Shown piece by piece: positions 26,081 through 34,426 of a DNA stretch of 64,000 nt. This DNA comes from an uncultured Clostridia bacterium (GTDB lineage Bacteria > Bacillota > Clostridia > Oscillospirales > Acutalibacteraceae). The first letter of the stretch is position 1; every line of letters starts with the position of its first letter. The notes beneath the pieces are model-generated. The model searched no databases. It was not told the DNA's origin and saw only the letters and a list, made by a program, of their open reading frames with translations. The stretch covers positions 1-64,000 of the forward strand of contig CANQXE010000013.1 of NCBI GenBank assembly GCA_947627725.1, in the 5' to 3' direction. The position numbers and the translations under genes are program-made.

Positions 26081-27223
26081 ATGTATGAACTGTACGATAA
26101 AAACGGCAATTTTATTTGCTATCGTATAACAAAAAGAATTAAGAATGACTTAGGTGAATATGATGTACTCACTGCTCGTTCAAAGAAATCAGAAAAAGAA
26201 TGCCGTAAAATTATGGATGATAAGATTCGTGACTACTACATTCAGAAAGAAACTGAAAAACACAAAGGCGTATTTCCCGATATGTTATTCAAAGACTTTG
26301 CTGACAACTGGTTTGAGCTGAATGTTAAGAATGCAGACTGTAGTCAGGTAAACAAAGACAATTACAAAAACTATGTTTACACACACATAATACCTTATTT
26401 CAAATCGTACAAGCTGTGTGAGATACACGAAGATGATTGTCAAAGATTCTTAAATCAATATGTTGGCAAAAGCAAGGCTATGGTATCGAAACTCAGAATG
26501 ACATTGCGTAGGATAATGCGAAAGGCTAAAAAACAAAAGCTAATACCCGATAATCCTGCTGAAGATATTATCTTGCCAAAGGTTACACAAGGGCAACGCA
26601 GACCAATAACTGATGAGGAACGAGCTCTGATACTCAAAACGGCAGAAACACACTATGCCGGTTGTATAGTTTTAACAATGCTTTACTGTGGACTTAGACC
26701 AATAGAAGTTCGCCGAATGGAATGGAATTGGATAGACTTTGAAAACAGCATACTGACAGTTGGAAAATCAAAAACACAAGCTGGAACAGGAAGAAAAATT
26801 CCAATACCTCCACAACTAAAATCCGAACTGATAAAGCACAGATTAAAAAGGCAGAATGAACAATATGTATTCGTAAGGGTAAAAAATCACGATCTGCCAA
26901 TGGATGAAAATGCGTTCTACCATGCGTGGCATAATTTCAAAAGAGAAATGGATATATCCAATGGAGCTAAAGTGTATCGAAATCAAATCATAGAATCAAC
27001 GCTATCAGAAGATTTAGAACCTTACCTACTCCGACACACTTTCTGCACAGACTGTCAGGCTGCAGGAGTACCAATCAATGTTGCAAAAGAACTTATGGGA
27101 CACAGTGATATATCCGTAACAGCAAAAATTTACACTCACATGATAGATGAGGTGTTTGAACAGAACAGAAAACGATTACAGGAATATGCCCAGCACAAAC
27201 AAAATCAGACAGTAACGGCATAA
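26081..27223 (+). CDS. Tyrosine integrase of the ICE
   Basis: A 380-residue site-specific recombinase. An Arm/N-terminal region (YELYDKNGNFICYRITKRIKNDLGEYDVLTAR) is followed by a core-binding domain and a catalytic domain with GLRPIEV (first Arg), GKSKTQAGTGRK (Lys), LLRHTF (Arg/His), MGHSDISV and the Tyr nucleophile in YTHM. It should recombine the 46-bp tRNA-Gln 3' sequence located 300 bases downstream. Closely similar over its whole length to the integrase at 33284. Confidence 0.93.
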   Translation: MYELYDKNGNFICYRITKRIKNDLGEYDVLTARSKKSEKECRKIMDDKIRDYYIQKETEKHKGVFPDMLFKDFADNWFELNVKNADCSQVNKDNYKNYVYTHIIPYFKSYKLCEIHEDDCQRFLNQYVGKSKAMVSKLRMTLRRIMRKAKKQKLIPDNPAEDIILPKVTQGQRRPITDEERALILKTAETHYAGCIVLTMLYCGLRPIEVRRMEWNWIDFENSILTVGKSKTQAGTGRKIPIPPQLKSELIKHRLKRQNEQYVFVRVKNHDLPMDENAFYHAWHNFKREMDISNGAKVYRNQIIESTLSEDLEPYLLRHTFCTDCQAAGVPINVAKELMGHSDISVTAKIYTHMIDEVFEQNRKRLQEYAQHKQNQTVTA

Positions 27224-27234
27224 CCATTAGGAAC

Positions 27235-27278
27235 AGAGGGTGCAAGCAATTGGAAGTTGCTTGCACCCTCTATTTTTA
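27235..27278 (+). terminator. Rho-independent terminator after the integrase
   Basis: GAGGGTGCAAGCAA and TTGCTTGCACCCTC form a 14-bp perfect stem followed by TATTTTTATTT. Confidence 0.88.
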
Positions 27279-27516
27279 TTTGTAAAAGAAGTCTCGCAAA
27301 TATCTCTCACCTTTTCGCCATTAATCCCCCTTTTTCGCTTTTCAAAATAAGGCATATTTGTGGTCTCTAAAAGTCTCACAAAAAATCTCATAGATAAATT
27401 CAAACCTAAACAAAATCAAAAACAACAGAAGATTAAGGGATATTTTATGCAATTTAAAGCAATTTCAAGACAAAAAAAAGAGCAGAAAACCTGTTTTGTT
27501 CAGCGGTTTCTGCTCG
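27279..27516. other. Right-end sequence of the ICE
   Basis: No gene seen. The stretch is partly repeated at about 48430-48540 (shared pieces such as TTTTCGCTTTTCA-like, AAGGCATATTT and GTCTCTAAAAGTCT), so it is an element-end sequence. A hairpin with arms GAGCAGAAA and TTTCTGCTC (27480-27515) lies directly before the attachment site. Confidence 0.6.
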
Positions 27517-27562
27517 TTGGCAGAGGTATAAGGATTCGAACCTTAAATGACGGAGTCAGAGT
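27517..27562. repeat. Attachment site: 46-bp copy of the tRNA-Gln 3' part
   Basis: Identical to 48792-48837, covering the tRNA from its CCA end through the T arm to the anticodon loop, then diverging. It lacks the 5' half, so it is not a functional tRNA. This is the junction between the ICE and the mobilizable element. Confidence 0.9.
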
Positions 27563-27783
27563 GTAAAAATCACTTTTTGAAACTTACCATTTTAAGCCAA
27601 TATTTCACTTCTGAGTTTCTCAAAAATCTCTGACTAAAATAATTTCAATAATTCGGCACTTAAACAACAATTTTTTTGTCTGACTCTCTTATTATTAACC
27701 GCGTTCAGATAATAAGTATTCAATAAGCTGTCGCTGAATTTCATTAATTAATCGTAACACCAATCGAACTAATGATTATGATT

Positions 27784-28350
27784 TTATAACGATTTTGCTA
27801 TTTTATAATCAGGTGTATTATTCATATAATCAAGAGCAATAGAAATACATCCTTGAGGATATTTAATAAAGCTATCCCATATAGTAACATAAATATAACC
27901 TGTGTCAATATTTTCTTTTAATATTGGAAAAAGATTATTTTTATCATAATAATCGTAGGCTCCATTTTTATCTGGCAAAATCACTGCTAATATCGCATTT
28001 CTGTGACTTTTACGATCATTTCTAATTGTTTCTCTAACAGAATAACTTATTTCCCACGGAATCCATTGAGAGCGTTGCCATTTTCCAGGTTCTTTCATGT
28101 TTGGAGAAATTAACACAATTGTAATTGAACTATCATATATCTTATCCTTTAAATGATTCCAAATTGCAATATCGCTCCAATAAGAGATATCTTCATCACT
28201 TTTTTCACCTTTATATATATCACTACTTGCTAAAACAACATTTTGTATGTAGTCGACATAATCGCAAGGCCATGTTGGTCTAGTTGCAATTGATAATTCT
28301 TTCACATCATAATCTTTGTATTTATATGAAACAAATATTTTTCTACCCAT
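27784..28350 (-). CDS. ThsB-like TIR protein (DUF1863/MTH538-type)
   Basis: A 188-residue TIR-like protein, last gene of a minus-strand operon. It starts MGRKIFVSYKYKD, followed by ITIVLISPNM and QWIPWEISYSV; Glu100 is the expected catalytic glutamate of NAD-processing TIRs. ThsB proteins of Thoeris systems have this size and motif set and make a nucleotide signal from NAD on phage infection. Its start overlaps the stop of the TIR gene upstream (TAATG), so the two are coupled. No SIR2 or macro-domain ThsA is nearby; the small membrane protein upstream is the likely effector. Confidence 0.82.
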   Translation of the reverse strand: MGRKIFVSYKYKDYDVKELSIATRPTWPCDYVDYIQNVVLASSDIYKGEKSDEDISYWSDIAIWNHLKDKIYDSSITIVLISPNMKEPGKWQRSQWIPWEISYSVRETIRNDRKSHRNAILAVILPDKNGAYDYYDKNNLFPILKENIDTGYIYVTIWDSFIKYPQGCISIALDYMNNTPDYKIAKSL

Positions 28351-29174
28351 TATTTTACCTCATTTTTTGGAAACACAGTTTTATAAAGAGTATCTAATGC
28401 TTTTTCTTTAAAACGTAATACTTTTGGTCGTTTACTCCATAACTCATACCATTCTTTCATATGGTCGTCTTGTAAAAGAATCATTTCATTTAGAGCTTTA
28501 GTTACGTCATACTCAACTTTCAAGTCATAATGAGATTGCTGTGCTGAATGCTCTAATATCACTTTTCTTCTTTCTGGTTGTTTTTGTCGCAACATTGTCG
28601 TCATTGACAATTCATGATATATCCACGGAGATATCGTTGTATCTTTGTTTTTTCCGTTAATTTTATCAAGCTCATCGGCTAAATTTATTGCATTAGGAGT
28701 ATTGAAAAAGATTATACATTCTGTGTTATCCATCATTTCTGTTAATGCTGTTGAAAGCATCATATGCACATGACTGGTTGTATAATTTCTTAAATAATAA
28801 TCATATGTCTTTTTCCTTGGATCATAACAATATTTTTTATCAATTTTGTTTAACAAATCATCACAATATCCCCAAGAACACGAGTCAATAAATGCTTCCA
28901 ATCCAAAACAATCATACAACCATCCAGCAAATGCTTTAACCTTATTAATATCACAATGTGAATGGGATATAAATATATCTTTCTTTTTAATAGAAAACCA
29001 ATGCTCTTTTAAATCAGTTCCATTTATTATTCCATCTTCTGTAATATACTCAGATAAGCAATCTTGCACTTCTTTTTCATGTGCAGAAAAAATTTCGTTA
29101 CCTTTTGATAAATGTCTATTTATTTCATGATTATAAAAATATCCAGAAGGAGAATAATTAAATTTAGTGTACAT
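28350..29174 (-). CDS. TIR-domain protein
   Basis: A 274-residue protein. The ATG at 29174 after AGAAAGGAAAAAT is preferred over an upstream one. After ~60 N-terminal residues comes a TIR core: KDIFISHSHCD (65-75), GLEAFIDSCSWG, CIIFFNTPNA, and SPWIYHELSM with Glu188 at the place of the catalytic glutamate (same W-x3-E spacing as in the neighbouring TIR). It is likely a second NAD-cleaving or sensor TIR. Coupled by overlap to the downstream ThsB-like gene. Confidence 0.8.
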   Translation of the reverse strand: MYTKFNYSPSGYFYNHEINRHLSKGNEIFSAHEKEVQDCLSEYITEDGIINGTDLKEHWFSIKKKDIFISHSHCDINKVKAFAGWLYDCFGLEAFIDSCSWGYCDDLLNKIDKKYCYDPRKKTYDYYLRNYTTSHVHMMLSTALTEMMDNTECIIFFNTPNAINLADELDKINGKNKDTTISPWIYHELSMTTMLRQKQPERRKVILEHSAQQSHYDLKVEYDVTKALNEMILLQDDHMKEWYELWSKRPKVLRFKEKALDTLYKTVFPKNEVK

Positions 29175-29187
29175 ATTTTTCCTTTCT

Positions 29188-29622
29188 TTATGAAAACTTA
29201 CAAAAAACAATTAAGCCAACAATAATCACACCATAGAATACTATTTCCGTAGGAGAAATTATCGCCTTGAAAAAGCAATACTTCCATCCTTTATATTTGT
29301 GAATAGGGATTTCATATTCACTAATATGTATCGGCTTTTGTTTTTTACCATTACAAACACCAATAGCATCATTATAAACACCTATAAATTTTCTTTCTTT
29401 TGATAAATACAGTGAATCTAAACACCAAAATAAGAAAGTTGATACCATTGCAGAAAAAATATACAATGTATTTCCTGCTTTTTCATCGGTAATTGAAGAA
29501 GCATACAATGCAACTAATGCAGAAAGAATAGTAATAGTCCAGCCCTTCATCTTAAATGAACATTGATTCATTCTATTAATATTATTTTGTAAAAACTCCA
29601 GATGTTTTTCATTTGCTTTCAT
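29188..29622 (-). CDS. Small membrane protein, candidate effector of the TIR cassette
   Basis: A 144-residue protein, first gene of the TIR operon, with ribosome site GGAGATATACAAATG. A short amphipathic start (EFLQNNINRMNQCSFKMKGW) leads into hydrophobic spans at about 27-44, 52-72 and 117-142. FWCLDSLYLSKERKFIGVYND after span two is a pattern I recall from a common bacterial family often found next to TIR genes. A SLATT-like membrane effector that kills the cell on receiving a TIR-made signal is a reasonable inference, not shown. Confidence 0.68.
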   Translation of the reverse strand: MKANEKHLEFLQNNINRMNQCSFKMKGWTITILSALVALYASSITDEKAGNTLYIFSAMVSTFLFWCLDSLYLSKERKFIGVYNDAIGVCNGKKQKPIHISEYEIPIHKYKGWKYCFFKAIISPTEIVFYGVIIVGLIVFCKFS

Positions 29623-29677
29623 TTGTATATCTCCTATATATTATTTCATTTTTATTATATCAAAAATAATAAGACTT

Positions 29678-30583
29678 TCAATACGAATAATCTTTGCCTT
29701 TGCTATATGGTTGGAAATTTTGGATCTGTGCTTTAATTTCTTCAATTAATGTATCACCGTCATAAGTGCCGTTTTTGTATTCGATTATTTTAGTTTCAAA
29801 CATATTTAACCAATCATAGTAATCATCAAAGAAATCATATTTATCTTGTTTACTGCGAAGGCAATACATTTCAATTCTGTGTTTTTCTAACTGATATGCT
29901 TTTAACACAGGGTCAGCTTCTATCTTCTCATTAAACTTATTCTTCGCTCCAATTTGCTTGCAAGTAGTATGTTCATTAGTTGCTCTGTCACAATACAAGG
30001 TTAACTTTTTAGTTTTTGGAACAAATAACTTATCACAGTTTTTGCAAACAGATATAATGGGATTATTGCTGACAAAAATATAGAAAAGTATATTGATATA
30101 CTCGGTTACGCTATTAATCATATAATAATAATTTGTTTTACAATTGCTGTAATCAACCTTGATGTTAGCATCAAAGGTAGGTATGTTTTCTAACTTTGGT
30201 AATGCGTATCTGTCCTCACATTCGCTTTGCAATATCGCAAGCTCCATTAGCTGTGAACCATCGAATAAAATCAGAAAGAATAGGTTGTATAAATCATCAT
30301 AGCATCGCTCAATATCACTGAACTTGTATTCATCACTAATGATTTCCGCAACCGCCGGTAATTGAGTTGAAAGAAATTCTAATATTTCATTTATATTTTC
30401 ATTAAGATATTCATACTTGTGCTCAAGATGCTCCTGCGTAAAGTACATTCTTCGTCTAAGAGGCAAGGTGTTAAGCGTAACGATTTTAATAACTTCATCA
30501 TTAACAGTATTAGAGTATTCGTATTGTCCGCTCGACAATGTGAATACTATTTTGTTTTTATCAATCCTTAATTCAAACGACAT
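29678..30583 (-). CDS. DUF6076-like zinc-finger protein
   Basis: A 301-residue protein with GAGAGGTTAGTTAG before its ATG. Around residue 185 is a zinc-finger-like module, CKNCDKLFVPKTKKLTLYCD followed by another Cys (TTCKQ), matching the CxxC...C...C pattern of DUF6076-type proteins. The N-terminal half is helical and unrecognised. It lies upstream of the TIR operon on the same strand with a 55-base gap, so it could be co-transcribed or a separate accessory gene. Confidence 0.62.
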   Translation of the reverse strand: MSFELRIDKNKIVFTLSSGQYEYSNTVNDEVIKIVTLNTLPLRRRMYFTQEHLEHKYEYLNENINEILEFLSTQLPAVAEIISDEYKFSDIERCYDDLYNLFFLILFDGSQLMELAILQSECEDRYALPKLENIPTFDANIKVDYSNCKTNYYYMINSVTEYINILFYIFVSNNPIISVCKNCDKLFVPKTKKLTLYCDRATNEHTTCKQIGAKNKFNEKIEADPVLKAYQLEKHRIEMYCLRSKQDKYDFFDDYYDWLNMFETKIIEYKNGTYDGDTLIEEIKAQIQNFQPYSKGKDYSY

Positions 30584-30759
30584 CTAACTAACCTCTCTGT
30601 GAAGAATTAATCTTTGGTAAAATATGACAACATCAATCCCTCACTCAAAAAGTTGAGGGGCATTGTTCAATTCTGTTACTATAATATCACAAGGATATTT
30701 CGCAAGCAATATTATTTAATCAACGGTACAAAAAATGTATTGACAAAGGAGGTAAAGAA

Positions 30760-31044
30760 ATGAATCGCAAAGACGGTAATTATTTTCGTGTTCCCAACGA
30801 TATATTTGGTAGCGGGATTGAAAAGAGAGCATTTGTTGTTTACTGCTATCTGTCAAGGTGTTCAGATATAAAAACAAATCAATGCTATCCATCACTGAAA
30901 ACGATAGCTAAATCTTGCAGTATGTCTGTAACAACAGTAAGACGAGCATTAACTGATTTGGAAAATGGTGGCTGGATTGATATAGCACAAAGATTCTCGG
31001 ACAATGGTCAGGAGTCAAACCTTTATACCGTGTTAAATATTTAG
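30760..31044 (+). CDS. Helix-turn-helix protein of the mobilizable element
   Basis: A 94-residue winged-HTH protein after AAAGGAGGTAAAGAA. It starts NRKDGNYFRVPNDIF and has CYPSLKTIAKSCSMSVTTVRRALTDLENGGWI. It is related in layout to the HTH protein at 19419 of the ICE and sits before mobC in the same way. Probable role: element replication initiation or control of mobilization. Confidence 0.78.
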   Translation: MNRKDGNYFRVPNDIFGSGIEKRAFVVYCYLSRCSDIKTNQCYPSLKTIAKSCSMSVTTVRRALTDLENGGWIDIAQRFSDNGQESNLYTVLNI

Positions 31045-31438
31045 ACCACCCTAGTAGTCAAAAGTAGCAACAAACAATTAAAAACCCTTTCACAAAAAAA
31101 CATTGACGAATGTACAAAGGTAATCGGCCGAAACATAAAACTCGATTTGTGGACATTTGTCGAGGTCACAAGAGCAAATAAGACTCAATATGAATTTGTG
31201 ATTATAATAACTAAAAAAACAGTTATTTTTAAGCAAATATTCACAGAATATTATTAATATTTTCGATTATTATTTTAAGCAGGTTAAATAGCATCACAGC
31301 GAACAGCAGAGCTGTTCGGTATCTGCGAGTTTCGGCTTTGTATTACGCTCGCCGAACGGGAGCGAAACAAAGCCATTGGGCTAAGCCCAAACCCCTTAAA
31401 TTTTACACAACAAATATCGAAATTGGAGGTACAAAACT
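31045..31438. other. Candidate origin of transfer of the mobilizable element
   Basis: Non-coding. Three inverted repeats lie close together before mobC: GAACAGC/GCTGTTC (31301-31317), GGCTTTGT...CGCTC with GAGCG...ACAAAGCC (31334-31374), and the palindrome TTGGGCTAAGCCCAA (31376-31390). Position and repeats fit an oriT recognised by MobA/MobC. The first ~230 bases show nothing clear. Confidence 0.68.
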
Positions 31439-31759
31439 ATTAGTGATAACAGAACTGAAATATTGAATTTCAGAGTAACTAAAGAAGAAAAACAATTAAT
31501 TGAAGATAAGGCTTTTATCAAATACGATACGCTTGCTCCCTATCTTCGTGACTGTGCATTGGACAAAGAAATACTTGTTATCCCCGGACTGTCAGGAATA
31601 CAAGATGAATTAAATGCAATCGGTAACAACTTGAATCAGCTCACTCGTGCAGTTAATATGGGACAAGCAAGTGCGGTTGATTTATCTGAAATGCGAAAGG
31701 AGGTCGCTGGTATTTGGCAATTATTAAACTCAGCTCTGCAAAAATATCTGCTCGTATAG
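31439..31759 (+). CDS. MobC-like relaxosome protein, apparent ATT start
   Basis: About 106 residues. GGAGG is followed, 9 bases on, by ATT; that start gives SDNRTEILNFRVTKEEK, the usual N-terminus of these proteins, while the first standard codon (TTG, 31463) would cut into it. Ribbon-helix-helix-like start, then helices with GIQDELNAIGNNLNQLTRAVN, the MobC signature. It assists MobA at oriT. The last 46 bases overlap the relaxase gene. Confidence 0.82.
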   Translation: MSDNRTEILNFRVTKEEKQLIEDKAFIKYDTLAPYLRDCALDKEILVIPGLSGIQDELNAIGNNLNQLTRAVNMGQASAVDLSEMRKEVAGIWQLLNSALQKYLLV

Positions 31760-32700
31760 GTATTGATTATGTCTGCAATGAAGAAAAAACACTCGGCAAA
31801 TTAATTAGTGGTAAGGACTGTATGCCCGAGAGTTGCTATGAAGAATTCCAAATGGTCAAACAAACCTATAATAAACTTGACGGCAGAACTTACTACCATA
31901 TGATACAATCCTTTGCTCAGGATGATGATATATCTCCTGAAAAGTGCCACGAGATAGGAATGCAAATGGCTGAACATTGCTTCCCTGAATTTCAAGTTCT
32001 TGTTGCAACGCACATTGATAAAAAACATATGCACAACCATTTTATTATTAATTCTGTTAGTTATAAAGACGGAAAGAAGATGGATTTATCACCGAGTGAT
32101 TTGATTGCTATCAAGAATTATTCTAATCAGTTGTGCAGAGAGAATGGATTTATCACTACCGAAGCAAAGACAAGAAGAAATGAAAATCCGAAATGGAAAT
32201 TAAAAATCAGATACTGGGCAATCAAAATGATGCAGGAATCTACTGATATGGAAGAATTTGTTTGGAAAATGAGTATGCACGGAATTGATATCAAGTACGA
32301 TTCCAAATACAAATATATGACCTACACAGACAGTGAAGGTCACAGGTGCAGAGATGCAAAATTGTTTGATGAGAGGTTACTAAAGAAAAATCTTGAAATG
32401 TATTTTGATTTAGGTGGCTGCAATTCAATACTTGCAGAGAACATACTAAATTATCAAACACCTGAAAAAGGTAATTGTACTGACGGACTGATTGAAAATA
32501 TTTTTGAAATGCTTTCAAATCTGCCACAAATCGAATCAAACGATGATTACTATGATGGTGGTATTGAAGATATTGAAATGGATAAAATCATCGAGAAAAT
32601 GCGTGCTCACGGATTGAAAATTACAAAAGCGCAGCTTGCTCATTGCAGAAATGAATACAACAGTCAAGAACAGAATCAAGGCTTGGGAATGTTTATGTAG
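31714..32700 (+). CDS. MobA relaxase of the mobilizable element
   Basis: A 328-residue MOBP relaxase starting at TTG after AAAGGAGG. The catalytic tyrosine is probably in RIGIDYVCN. The metal-binding histidines are in THIDKKHMHNHFIINSV. The C-terminal ~150 residues are a helical region without known domain. It ends EQNQGLGMFM, close in style to the tail of the ICE relaxase (AQGLKSSM), suggesting both are read by the same coupling protein. It overlaps mobC and is followed by the xis-like gene. Confidence 0.9.
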   Translation: MAIIKLSSAKISARIGIDYVCNEEKTLGKLISGKDCMPESCYEEFQMVKQTYNKLDGRTYYHMIQSFAQDDDISPEKCHEIGMQMAEHCFPEFQVLVATHIDKKHMHNHFIINSVSYKDGKKMDLSPSDLIAIKNYSNQLCRENGFITTEAKTRRNENPKWKLKIRYWAIKMMQESTDMEEFVWKMSMHGIDIKYDSKYKYMTYTDSEGHRCRDAKLFDERLLKKNLEMYFDLGGCNSILAENILNYQTPEKGNCTDGLIENIFEMLSNLPQIESNDDYYDGGIEDIEMDKIIEKMRAHGLKITKAQLAHCRNEYNSQEQNQGLGMFM

Positions 32701-32709
32701 GAGGTTTAG

Positions 32710-32916
32710 ATGAAGAAAACAAAAGCAGAATTAAAATCAATGGCGAATAAAATATCGGCACAATACGGTTTCTTTCTCAATGTTACTGAGGTCGGAAAAG
32801 TGCTTGGAATCAGCAGAGAAACGGCAAGAAAATTAGTTTCAAATTTACCTTGTGCTGAGGTGGGCAACTTAAACAAATACTACATTTACGATGTGCTTGA
32901 ATTTGTCTACAAATAA
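32710..32916 (+). CDS. Excisionase-like HTH protein of the mobilizable element
   Basis: A 68-residue protein after TAGGAGGTTTAG. HTH in FLNVTEVGKVLGISRETARKLVSNLPCAEVG, ending KYYIYDVLEFVYK. It resembles the protein at 25771 and occupies the same place relative to an integrase. Confidence 0.78.
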   Translation: MKKTKAELKSMANKISAQYGFFLNVTEVGKVLGISRETARKLVSNLPCAEVGNLNKYYIYDVLEFVYK

Positions 32917-32983
32917 TCTCTATATTAGCTGGACTTGTACAATTCCCTGTGATAATGTATGTTGCTGAAAGGAGACGGACAAA

Positions 32984-33271
32984 ATGCCAAAACCAATTGA
33001 TTACTATCAAAATGTCATTATCAAATCTGTTCAGAAAATTTCAGATATGGATTATGAAGAATGGAAATGGAGAGAGAAATACATTAATTATCAAGGTATT
33101 CTTTCAATATGGGAAAGTACAGAAAAGTTTAAAGGTCAGCGCTACATCTCATTTAATGACTTAATGGGAAATTGGATGCATACAGGATACGGCGAATACA
33201 CTATCAGCGATAACATTATCACAATGACAACTCGAAATAGTATTTATAAATTTGAGATTATACAGAAATGA
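32984..33271 (+). CDS. Small protein of unknown function
   Basis: A 95-residue protein after AAAGGAGACGGACAAA. It begins MPKPIDYYQNVI; the second half has alternating residues (YGEYTISDNIITMTTRNS) suggesting beta strands. It lies between the Xis-like and integrase genes, 12 bases before the latter's ribosome site region. It could be a directionality factor. Unrecognised. Confidence 0.5.
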   Translation: MPKPIDYYQNVIIKSVQKISDMDYEEWKWREKYINYQGILSIWESTEKFKGQRYISFNDLMGNWMHTGYGEYTISDNIITMTTRNSIYKFEIIQK

Positions 33272-33283
33272 GAGGTGATTTTT

Positions 33284-34426
33284 ATGTATGAACTATATGA
33301 CAGAGATGGTAAATTCATTTGCTATCGTATGACTAAAAGAATTAAGAATGACTTAGGAGAATATGATGTTTTAACAGCCAGATCAAAGAAAAGTGAGAAA
33401 GAATGCAGAAAAATCATGGATGATAAAATCCGTGATTACTATATTCAAAAGGAAGAACAGAAGCACAAAGGTGTTTTTCCCGATATGCTATTTAAAGATT
33501 TCGCTGAGAATTGGTACGAACTGAATGTAAAGAACGCTGATTGCAGTCAGGTCAACAAAGACAATTACAAAAATTATGTTTACACACATATTATTCCTTA
33601 CTTCGCTAACTACAAGCTTTGTGAGATACACGAAGATGATTGTCAAAGATTCTTGAATCGGTATGTAGGCAAGAGTAAGGCAATGGTATCAAAGTTAAGA
33701 ATGACATTGCGTAGAATAATGCGAAAAGCAAAAAAGCAAAAACTGATACCAGATAATCCTGCTGAAGATATTATCTTACCAAAGGTTACACAAGGGCAAC
33801 GCAGACCGATAACTGATGAAGAACGAGCGATGATACTTGAAACAGCGGAAGCTCATTACGCAGGTGCGATGGTATTAACAATGCTTTACTGTGGACTCAG
33901 ACCGATAGAAGTTAGAAATTTAAAATGGGCAGATATTGATTTTACTAACGATTTGCTAACAGTAACCAAATCAAAAACCGCGGCAGGTACAGGTCGAAAG
34001 TTACCTATACCACCACAGTTGAAAACATCACTCATTGAGCATAAACTAAAAGGACAAAATGATGAATATGTTTTTGTGAGATACAAAAATCACAAACTGC
34101 CACTGGACGAAAACGCGTTTTACCACGCATGGCACAATTTTCGCAGAGAGATGGACATCGCTAACGGTGCTACGGTTTACAGAAATCAAATAACTGAATC
34201 AACTTTAGCACCTGACCTTGAGCCATATCTACTCCGCCACACATTCTGTACAGATTGTCAGGCAGCAGGCGTGCCTCTAAATGTCGCAAAGGAATTTATG
34301 GGACACAGTGATATATCAGTGACAGCAAAGATTTATACGCATATGGTAGACGAAGTGTTTGAGCAAAACAGAAAACGATTAGCCGAGTATGCTAATCAAA
34401 AAGGACAGAAAGCAATAAATGAATAA
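33284..34426 (+). CDS. Tyrosine integrase of the mobilizable element
   Basis: A 380-residue tyrosine recombinase (ATG after GAGAGGTGATTTTT). Motifs as in the ICE enzyme: GLRPIEV, KSKTAAGTGRK, LLRHTF, MGHSDISV and Tyr in YTHM. The first ~190 residues are nearly identical to the integrase at 26081 and the rest highly similar, while the DNA differs at many third codon positions. Both enzymes likely use the same tRNA-Gln site, explaining the tandem arrangement. Confidence 0.92.
   Translation: MYELYDRDGKFICYRMTKRIKNDLGEYDVLTARSKKSEKECRKIMDDKIRDYYIQKEEQKHKGVFPDMLFKDFAENWYELNVKNADCSQVNKDNYKNYVYTHIIPYFANYKLCEIHEDDCQRFLNRYVGKSKAMVSKLRMTLRRIMRKAKKQKLIPDNPAEDIILPKVTQGQRRPITDEERAMILETAEAHYAGAMVLTMLYCGLRPIEVRNLKWADIDFTNDLLTVTKSKTAAGTGRKLPIPPQLKTSLIEHKLKGQNDEYVFVRYKNHKLPLDENAFYHAWHNFRREMDIANGATVYRNQITESTLAPDLEPYLLRHTFCTDCQAAGVPLNVAKEFMGHSDISVTAKIYTHMVDEVFEQNRKRLAEYANQKGQKAINE

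Larger units (their letters stand above)
1..27562. mobile_element. Right-hand part of an integrative conjugative element
   Basis: A nearly complete Firmicutes-type conjugation gene set runs on the plus strand: pilin-like, TrbL-like, VirB3-like, VirB4, NlpC/P60 hydrolase, relaxase, VirD4, Xis and integrase. The right boundary is set by a 46-bp copy of the tRNA-Gln 3' part just after the integrase and its terminator. The left boundary lies outside the window. Cargo includes an adhesin-sortase pair, a HEPN-MNT pair and a type I toxin locus. The gene set suggests an active element, but the left attachment site cannot be seen. Confidence 0.88.

Noticed and set aside
27517-27562. Second tRNA-Gln gene
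   Set aside because: Only the 3' part is present; the acceptor 5' strand and D arm are missing.
27360-27566. Open frame running into the attachment site
   Set aside because: It lies across the element-end hairpin and the tRNA fragment, has no ribosome site, and its translation is only a by-product of the tRNA sequence.
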